Positions 1-5,156 of a stretch of 5,156 nt of DNA are shown here, in pieces. The DNA is from Actinomycetota bacterium (lineage in GTDB: Bacteria > Acidobacteriota > Blastocatellia > Chloracidobacteriales > Chloracidobacteriaceae): contig JAAFHI010000326.1 of assembly GCA_013298335.1 (NCBI GenBank), forward strand, positions 1-5,156, read 5' to 3'. The notes under the pieces were generated by a model. The model saw nothing but the letters and a program-made list of their open reading frames with translations, did not search any database and had not been told where the DNA came from. The translations under genes and the position numbers were made by a program. Every line of letters starts with the position of its first letter. Position 1 is the stretch's first letter.

Positions 1-1829
1 TGAACTACGACCAGGCGGCGGAGGTCGGCGCGACCGATGCCCCGGTGGAATTTTCTAAGGAAAACATCGCGGGCACCTGCACCGGCGCGCGGCTGGAATC
101 CAAAACCGGGCGGCTCGTGATGGACCGCGCCGTCAACGTCACGGTCGGTCCCGACGCCAAACAGGCGGGCGGAAAGCCGTGGACCATCGTCGGCGGGCAC
201 GGCGAGTACCTCAAGGCCGAGCAGCGGGTGATTCTGGTCGGCGGGGCGCGGCTCACGCGGGGCGGCGACGAGCACCGGGCCGACCGGATGACCGGTTTTC
301 TCGACGCGAAGAACAAACTGCAACGGCTCGAAGCGCGCGGCAACGCGGTGCTGTCCTCGTCCGAAAAGCAGTCACGGATGACCGCCCGCGACATGGATTT
401 CCAGTTTGATGCCCAGGGCGACGTGAAGCAGGTCACGGGGACCGGCGTGATCGAACTTCAAAACGACACGACGGCGGGCGAACACCGCGACGTGACCGGC
501 GACCGGGTCGAATCCACCTTTGAAAAGGTCGGCGCGGCGAACGAACTCCGGACCGCGAAGGTGACCGGCAACGCCCGGATGAAGGTCCGCGCCGCCGCGC
601 CGGGCCCGCGGACGCCGCAGCCGGAGGACAAGGACCTGACCGCCGATACGCTGACGGTCGAATTTCAGCCCGGCGGCAAGTTCACGCGCACGGCGGTGGC
701 CGACGGCAACGCGCTCCTCGTGATGACGCCGACCGTGACGGCCCCGAAGGCCGACAAAAAGACGATTCGCGCGCCGCGGATGGAAGCGATGTTTTACGAC
801 GGCGACAACCGGCTCAAAACCTGCACGGCGACCGGCGGCACGGTGATGGAAACCGCGCCGCTCGAAGCGAATTCGCGCCGTCTGCCGCGCAAAACCACGA
901 GCTCGACGGCGGTGGCGGAGTTCGACAAGGCTTCCGGCGACGCGACGCAGGTCACGCAGGAAGGCAACGTCGCGTTCGAGGAAGGCCCGCGCCACGGTAC
1001 GGCGGAGCGGTCGGTGTATCTGCGGACGCGCGACCTCGTCCAACTGCGCGGTACGAAGCGTCCGGCGCTGTGGGACGACGTGACCCGCGTCGAGGCGAAG
1101 GAAATCGACCTTTCGACGGCCACGACCGGCGAGCACTTCGCGCGCGGCGACGTCCGCGTGACTTACTACAACGCGGAAAGCACCGGTTCGTCGGGGACCT
1201 TCACGAAGACGAAATCCCCGGTGTTCGTCACGTCGCGCGAGGCGCAGGCGAACAACGGGACGGGACGCGCGGTCTACACCGGCGACGCCCGCGTCTGGCA
1301 GGACGACAATTTCATTCGCGGCGACCGGATCGAGATGTTCCAGAAGGACAGGCGGATCACCGCCGCGGGCGGCGTCTCGACCGCGCTCTACCAGATCGAG
1401 CGGACCAACGCCGCCAAGCGCAAGGAAGTCGTGCCGATGTTCGGAACGTCGAAGAATTTCGTCTACTCCGACGTTGACCGGCACGCGCGCTACACGGGCG
1501 ACGTGAAACTCGTGCAGGGCGGCGACACGCTGACGGCGGAAAAGACCGACATCCAGCTCGCGAAGGAGAACAGTCGCGTCACGAAAGTCACCGCCGACGG
1601 CAACGTGGTCATCGTCCAGCCGGGACGCCGCGGCACGGGCGACGCGGCCCAGTACACGGCGGCGGACGAGCGCTATGTCCTAACCGGAAACATGGCCCGC
1701 GTGGAAGACGCCGAGCGCGGCGCGTCGACCGGGCCCCAATTGATTTTCACCAAGTCGAATGATACGGTGCGGGCCGAAGATCAGAAGGGTTCCCGCCGGG
1801 TTCGCACAACCTATAAAGTCCAGCAGTAA
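1..1829 (+). CDS. lptA: LptC/LptA-type OstA-repeat LPS transport protein, 5'-truncated
   Basis: Periplasmic protein of the LPS transport bridge, which passes LPS from the inner-membrane LptBFG transporter towards the outer membrane. The frame is open to the left edge (codons from position 3), so the GTG at 45 is probably internal and the true start, with any signal peptide or membrane anchor, is missing. About 608 residues are visible. The first ~65 (YDQAAEV, then [20 protein letters not shown]) resemble the LptC jellyroll. The rest is a long run of OstA-like units of about 25-35 residues, alternating polar strands with turns such as [39 protein letters not shown] and TADGNVVI. E. coli LptA and LptC are each under 200 residues, so this is far longer and reads as a fused or expanded OstA array. 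The protein ends in a basic tail ([11 protein letters not shown]) and a TAA stop 16 bp before lptB. The family is clear from repeat pattern and context; whether to call it LptA, LptC or a fusion is inference. Confidence 0.8.
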   Translation, partial: NYDQAAEVGATDAPVEFSKENIAGTCTGARLESKTGRLVMDRAVNVTVGPDAKQAGGKPWTIVGGHGEYLKAEQRVILVGGARLTRGGDEHRADRMTGFLDAKNKLQRLEARGNAVLSSSEKQSRMTARDMDFQFDAQGDVKQVTGTGVIELQNDTTAGEHRDVTGDRVESTFEKVGAANELRTAKVTGNARMKVRAAAPGPRTPQPEDKDLTADTLTVEFQPGGKFTRTAVADGNALLVMTPTVTAPKADKKTIRAPRMEAMFYDGDNRLKTCTATGGTVMETAPLEANSRRLPRKTTSSTAVAEFDKASGDATQVTQEGNVAFEEGPRHGTAERSVYLRTRDLVQLRGTKRPALWDDVTRVEAKEIDLSTATTGEHFARGDVRVTYYNAESTGSSGTFTKTKSPVFVTSREAQANNGTGRAVYTGDARVWQDDNFIRGDRIEMFQKDRRITAAGGVSTALYQIERTNAAKRKEVVPMFGTSKNFVYSDVDRHARYTGDVKLVQGGDTLTAEKTDIQLAKENSRVTKVTADGNVVIVQPGRRGTGDAAQYTAADERYVLTGNMARVEDAERGASTGPQLIFTKSNDTVRAEDQKGSRRVRTTYKVQQ

Positions 1830-1839
1830 GGCAGTTTAC

Positions 1840-1845
1840 GGAGAG
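1840..1845 (+). promoter_or_regulatory. Ribosome binding site deciding the lptB start
   Basis: The purine run GGAGAG directly precedes ATG 1846 and is the only Shine-Dalgarno-like match near the candidate lptB starts. The core GGAG lies only 2 nt from the ATG, closer than usual, so the site is not ideal. The alternative ATG at 1891 has no purine-rich match upstream, and ATG 1759 would overlap the preceding gene by 71 bp. Confidence 0.4.
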
Positions 1846-2649
<804 letters not shown>

Positions 2650-2659
2650 TCCGGAAGCC

Positions 2660-2690
2660 ACGAACCGGCAGCCCTCGGAATCCGGTTCGT
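2660..2690 (+). terminator. Hairpin after lptB, possible terminator or attenuator
   Basis: ACGAACCGG (2660-2668) and CCGGTTCGT (2682-2690) form a perfect 9-bp GC-rich stem with a 13-nt loop, starting 10 bp after the lptB stop. The downstream sequence is pyrimidine-rich (ATTTCCTCC, then CTCCTTTATCC) but lacks a clean T run, so it would be an atypical intrinsic terminator. It could equally be an mRNA 3'-end stabiliser or a partial attenuator before rpoN. The stem is seen directly; the function is inferred from position. Confidence 0.4.
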
Positions 2691-2786
2691 CGGGATTTCC
2701 TCCGACTCCTTTATCCTTTTCGGCGTGACGCTGAAGCCACCGCGGGCCGTCCCGCCCCAGTCCCGACGCTCAGTTTGTCGATTACG

Positions 2787-4367
2787 ATGAACCTTAAACC
2801 GCTCCTGTCTCCAAGAACAGAACAACGTCTCGGCATGGTGCTCACGCCCCAGATGCGTCAGCGCATCGAGATGTTGAGCCTGAACCTGACGGAACTGGCG
2901 GAACTGACGGCGCAGGAACTGCTCACCAATCCGGTCCTCGAAGAAACCGAACCCAACGAACCCGCCGAAGGGCTGACCGTGACGGATGAAGGTCTGACCT
3001 ACGGCGACGTCATCAGCGACGGTTCGGCGGCGGCGGTCAATGGAACGGCCGCCGGCGATACCCCGGCGTTCGAATCCTTCGAGGCCAATGGACTGCCGGA
3101 AAACACGGCGGGCGAAGGCTCGGAAGCCGCTCCGGCGGGCGGCGAAAACGAAGAACCGGTTTCCGGCGAAGTTTCCGAGGATTCCTTTTCGGAAATCGAC
3201 TTCGGTTCGGCCTTCGAACAGTACCTCGACCCCGGTTACAAGACCTACGAGCACGAGGAGCGCGAGGAAACATCCTTCGAGAACCTGCTCACGAAGGGGC
3301 CGACCCTCGCCGAGCATCTCCAGTGGCAGCTCAATCTGACGCGGGCGTCCGAGACGCTGCGCAATGCCGCGGTCGTGGTCATCAACAGTCTGGACGACAA
3401 CGGCTATCTCGCCGACCCGGTCGAAGAAATCGCGGGCATCGGCGGCTGGCCCGCCGAAACGGTCGAGGAAGCCCGCGCGCTCGTGCAGGCGCTCGACCCC
3501 ATCGGATGCGGTTCGCGCGATATTCGCGAGTGCTTTCTCGTCCAGCTCAAGCAGCGGAGTCTCGACCGGCGGCTGGCGGGCCGACTGGTGGCCGACTATT
3601 TCGACCGCCTCCAGCAGTATCGCTGGCCGGACCTCGCGCGCGAACTCGGCGTTTCCATCGAGACGATTGCCCAGGAAGTCGACATCATTCGCAAACTCGA
3701 CCCGTATCCGGGCCGGCAGTTCGCCCGCAACGAGGCGCAGCCGATCCAGCCCGAGGTCTATATCGAGAAAGTCGGCGACGAATACGTCATCCGGTTCAAC
3801 GACGACGGCCTGCCGCAACTGCGCATCAACCCGGAATACCGCCGCATTCTCGAAAACCGGAGCGCCTCGCGCGAGGAACGCGAGTACGTCCGCGACCGCT
3901 TCCGCGCCGCCATCGACCTCGTCAAGAACATCGACTACCGCAAACACACGATCTACCGCATCTGCGAAGCCATCGTCGAACGCCAGCGCGCCTTTCTCGA
4001 CAAGGGCGTCGAATACATCAAGCCGATGATGCTCAAGGACATCGCGGAGCAGATCGGCATCCACCTCTCGACCGTCAGCCGCGTGGTCAACGGCAAGTAT
4101 GCCCAGACGCCGCTCGGTATCATCGAACTGCGCCGTTTCTTTACCGAAGGCATGACCAACGACGACGGTGAGGAAGTCTCGACGCGGATTCTGAAGCTCA
4201 AGATCAAGAAAATGATCGAGGCCGAAGACCAGCGCAATCCGTTGACCGACGACGAAATCGCCCAGGCGCTCGGCAAGGACGGCATGAAGATTTCCCGCCG
4301 GACCATCGCGAAATACCGCGACCAGATGAACATCGCCGGTTCGCGCGAACGCCGCGCGGTGATGTAG
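2787..4367 (+). CDS. rpoN: RNA polymerase sigma-54 factor RpoN
   Basis: Sigma-54 binds core RNA polymerase and recognises -24/-12 promoters; open complexes form only when an AAA+ activator hydrolyses ATP. From ATG 2787 the protein is 526 residues (E. coli 477). Region I (about 1-52) holds LTPQMRQRIEML and ends at NPVLEE, the activator-responsive part. Region II (about 53-158) is long and low in complexity, rich in Glu, Gly, Ala and Pro. The core-binding domain follows. The helix-turn-helix runs about 416-438 (LKDIAEQIG then STVSRVVNGKY), followed by the conserved QTPLGIIELRRFF. The RpoN box SRRTIAKYRD is at 503-512, close to the classic ARRTVAKYRE, with both arginines kept. In the helix-turn-helix the usual HES is HLS, a Glu-to-Leu change near residue 427. 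No Shine-Dalgarno precedes ATG 2787; TTG 2775 would add four residues but has none either. ATG is chosen because region I starts normally there. Identity is secure. Confidence 0.96.
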   Translation: MNLKPLLSPRTEQRLGMVLTPQMRQRIEMLSLNLTELAELTAQELLTNPVLEETEPNEPAEGLTVTDEGLTYGDVISDGSAAAVNGTAAGDTPAFESFEANGLPENTAGEGSEAAPAGGENEEPVSGEVSEDSFSEIDFGSAFEQYLDPGYKTYEHEEREETSFENLLTKGPTLAEHLQWQLNLTRASETLRNAAVVVINSLDDNGYLADPVEEIAGIGGWPAETVEEARALVQALDPIGCGSRDIRECFLVQLKQRSLDRRLAGRLVADYFDRLQQYRWPDLARELGVSIETIAQEVDIIRKLDPYPGRQFARNEAQPIQPEVYIEKVGDEYVIRFNDDGLPQLRINPEYRRILENRSASREEREYVRDRFRAAIDLVKNIDYRKHTIYRICEAIVERQRAFLDKGVEYIKPMMLKDIAEQIGIHLSTVSRVVNGKYAQTPLGIIELRRFFTEGMTNDDGEEVSTRILKLKIKKMIEAEDQRNPLTDDEIAQALGKDGMKISRRTIAKYRDQMNIAGSRERRAVM

Positions 4368-4398
4368 GGCGACGACGAACCGCCCCGCCCGCTTTTTT
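4367..4398 (+). terminator. Weak intrinsic-terminator-like element after rpoN
   Basis: GGGCG (4367-4371, starting in the last base of the rpoN stop) can pair with CGCCC (4386-4390), followed by GC and then six T (4393-4398). The stem is only 5 bp with a 14-nt loop, so termination would be weak or partial. A competing longer hairpin (4371-4384 with 4405-4415) would disrupt it and place the T run in its loop. This may let some rpoN transcripts read into hpf. Confidence 0.3.
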
Positions 4399-4436
4399 CC
4401 GCATGGCGCGTCGTCCGGGCGATGTACATTTGAAAT

Positions 4437-4492
4437 AGGAACTTGCAGTTCTCGGTTCCTCGTTCGATGCGGTACGAAACACAAACGAGGGA
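4437..4492 (+). promoter_or_regulatory. hpf 5' leader with alternative hairpins; one occludes the ribosome binding site
   Basis: TTCCTCGTT (4456-4464) pairs with AACGAGGGA (4484-4492): nine pairs, one of them G-U, with a 19-nt loop. This buries the GAGG core of the hpf Shine-Dalgarno. Upstream, AGGAAC (4437-4442) can instead pair with GTTCCT (4455-4460), which uses up the occluding strand and would free the site. A third small hairpin, GAACT-TGC-AGTTC (4439-4451), is compatible only with the occluded state. The pairings are read directly from the bases; a regulatory role in hpf translation is inference, and nothing here matches a riboswitch class I recognise. Confidence 0.4.
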
Positions 4493-4493
4493 G
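4487..4493 (+). promoter_or_regulatory. hpf ribosome binding site
   Basis: GAGGGAG is the best Shine-Dalgarno match in the window. It is separated from ATG 4504 by an A-rich spacer of 10 nt counted from the end of the purine block, slightly long but workable. It fixes ATG 4504 as the hpf start. Its core also lies in the 3' arm of the leader hairpin described at 4437-4492. Confidence 0.7.
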
Positions 4494-4503
4494 AAAAAAA
4501 CGT

Positions 4504-5076
4504 ATGAAACTCGACTTTACCGGACGCCATTTTACTGTCACCCCGGCCATCAAGAAGTTTGCCAAGGAACAGGTCCAGAAAATCGAAAAACTGATCGAGG
4601 GACGTGAAAACACCCACGCGCACTTCATTCTCGCCGTCGAGAAGCACCGCCACATCGCGGAAATCAATTTCACGCTCACCGACCATGTCTTCACGACGAC
4701 CGTGACGACCGACGACATGTACACCGCGATCACGCAGGCCACCGACAAGCTCGGACGGCAGGTTTCGAAGCACAAGACGAAGACCGAAACCAAGAAGCGC
4801 GTGAGCGTCAAGGAAACCGCGGCGGCCAAGGCCGACGCCGAGCCGACGCCCACCAAGACCGAAAAAGGGAAGCCGGGTAACGGCAAGGACGCGGACGCCG
4901 CCAAGCCGCGCGTCATCGCCACCCGCCGCTACGCCGTGAAACCGATGACGACCGACGACGCGGTGGTCAGCATCGCCCCCGGCGAGCAGTTCATCGTCTT
5001 CCGCAACGTCGAAAACGACCGCATCGGCGTGCTCTACCGTCGCCCGGACGGCAATTTCGGGCTGATTGAACCGTAG
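4504..5076 (+). CDS. hpf: Long-form ribosome hibernation promoting factor (HPF/RaiA family)
   Basis: Binds the 30S decoding region and, in the long form, joins two 70S ribosomes into inactive 100S dimers in stationary phase or stress. The protein has 190 residues in three parts. The N-terminal HPF/RaiA domain (about 1-95) starts MKLDFTGRHFTVTPAIKKFA and has the beta-alpha-beta-beta-beta-alpha layout, including AEINFTL and the helix MYTAITQATDKL. A Lys/Ala/Thr/Pro-rich linker (about 96-134) follows. The C-terminal dimerisation domain (about 136-190) contains RRYAVKPMTTDDAV, EQFIVFRN, and ends VLYRRPDGNFGLIEP, the hallmark end of long HPF. The loop usually near LLGHDFF reads IAPGEQF here. The 136-bp gap from rpoN and the strong ribosome binding site suggest partly independent control. 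The rpoN-hpf neighbourhood is widely conserved. Complete, no sign of damage. Confidence 0.95.
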   Translation: MKLDFTGRHFTVTPAIKKFAKEQVQKIEKLIEGRENTHAHFILAVEKHRHIAEINFTLTDHVFTTTVTTDDMYTAITQATDKLGRQVSKHKTKTETKKRVSVKETAAAKADAEPTPTKTEKGKPGNGKDADAAKPRVIATRRYAVKPMTTDDAVVSIAPGEQFIVFRNVENDRIGVLYRRPDGNFGLIEP

Positions 5077-5082
5077 GAAGAA

Positions 5083-5112
5083 GGGATCAGGGGACGGGGA
5101 TCAGGGATCAGG
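5083..5112. repeat. Short heptamer tandem repeat (GGGATCA units)
   Basis: Six bases after the hpf stop, three perfect GGGATCA heptamers lie at 5083-5089, 5097-5103 and 5104-5110. A degenerate GGGGACG unit at 5090-5096 keeps exact 7-base register, and a fourth GG follows at 5111. The complementary unit is TGATCCC. Intergenic heptamer arrays of this kind recall the short tandemly repeated repetitive (STRR) sequences of cyanobacteria, though the unit differs. The repeat is seen directly; membership in a genome-wide family is inferred. Confidence 0.7.
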
Positions 5113-5156
5113 CAAGGCCGACATGGTGAATGTTGAGTTTTCGTTTTAGTACAAAG

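Noticed and set aside
45..47. GTG 45 as the start of the OstA-repeat gene
   Set aside because: The frame stays open upstream to the window edge and the 14 preceding codons already read as LptC-like sequence, so the gene is cut by the window.
372..1484. A 370-codon open frame on the - strand inside the OstA-repeat gene
   Set aside because: Arg-rich composition with no family resemblance, fully antisense to a gene with a clear repeat pattern.
1759..1845. ATG 1759 as the lptB start, giving a 296-residue protein
   Set aside because: It would overlap the preceding gene by 71 bp and add residues with no counterpart in LptB; ATG 1846 has the only ribosome-binding match.
2710..2715. TTTATC upstream of rpoN as a -10 element
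   Set aside because: The only -35 candidate at a suitable distance (TTCGTC, 2686-2691) is a poor match and lies inside the hairpin.
4404..4418. TGGCGCG upstream of hpf as a possible sigma-54 promoter (-24 element)
   Set aside because: The matching -12 position reads CCGG rather than TTGC, so the second half of the site is absent.
4425..4435. TACATT or TTGAAA upstream of hpf as sigma-70 promoter elements
   Set aside because: Neither has a partner hexamer at 16-18 bp spacing; not strong enough to annotate.
5113..5156. AT-richer tail as the promoter or start of the next gene
   Set aside because: Too short, with no complete promoter pair or coding start that can be supported before the window ends.

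Overview
This looks like a conserved housekeeping locus from the chromosome of a GC-rich Gram-negative bacterium. It carries the lipopolysaccharide (LPS) export genes next to the sigma-54 gene and a ribosome hibernation factor, in the order lptC/lptA - lptB - rpoN - hpf, all on the + strand. That order is widespread in LPS-bearing bacteria. The very long multi-repeat OstA/LptC-type protein, the long-form HPF and the heptamer repeats after hpf suggest a non-proteobacterial diderm. Acidobacteriota is my best guess, but this is an impression and the window cannot prove it.

Layout. Positions 1-1829 hold the 3' part of a long periplasmic OstA-repeat protein (LptA/LptC type) whose start lies outside the window. 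After a 16-bp gap, 1846-2649 encodes LptB, the ATPase of the LPS transporter. A 137-bp gap with a perfect 9-bp hairpin follows. Positions 2787-4367 encode RpoN, with region I, an acidic region II, the helix-turn-helix and the RpoN box all visible. A 136-bp gap then holds a weak terminator-like element, a competing longer hairpin, and a leader in which the hpf Shine-Dalgarno sequence can be paired into a 9-bp stem. Positions 4504-5076 encode a complete long-form HPF. The last 80 bases contain in-register GGGATCA heptamers and an AT-richer tail with no recognisable gene.

How the genes work together. LptB powers extraction of LPS from the inner membrane and OstA-fold proteins carry it across the periplasm. 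RpoN redirects RNA polymerase to -24/-12 promoters under activator control. Long HPF pairs 70S ribosomes into inactive 100S dimers in stationary phase or stress. The first two genes form a tight pair; rpoN and hpf have leaders that could be regulated separately.

I found no mobile element, CRISPR array, tRNA or rRNA, and no evidence of a new multi-gene system. The least ordinary signals are non-coding: the hpf leader with mutually exclusive hairpins, the rpoN-hpf junction, and the heptamer repeats.
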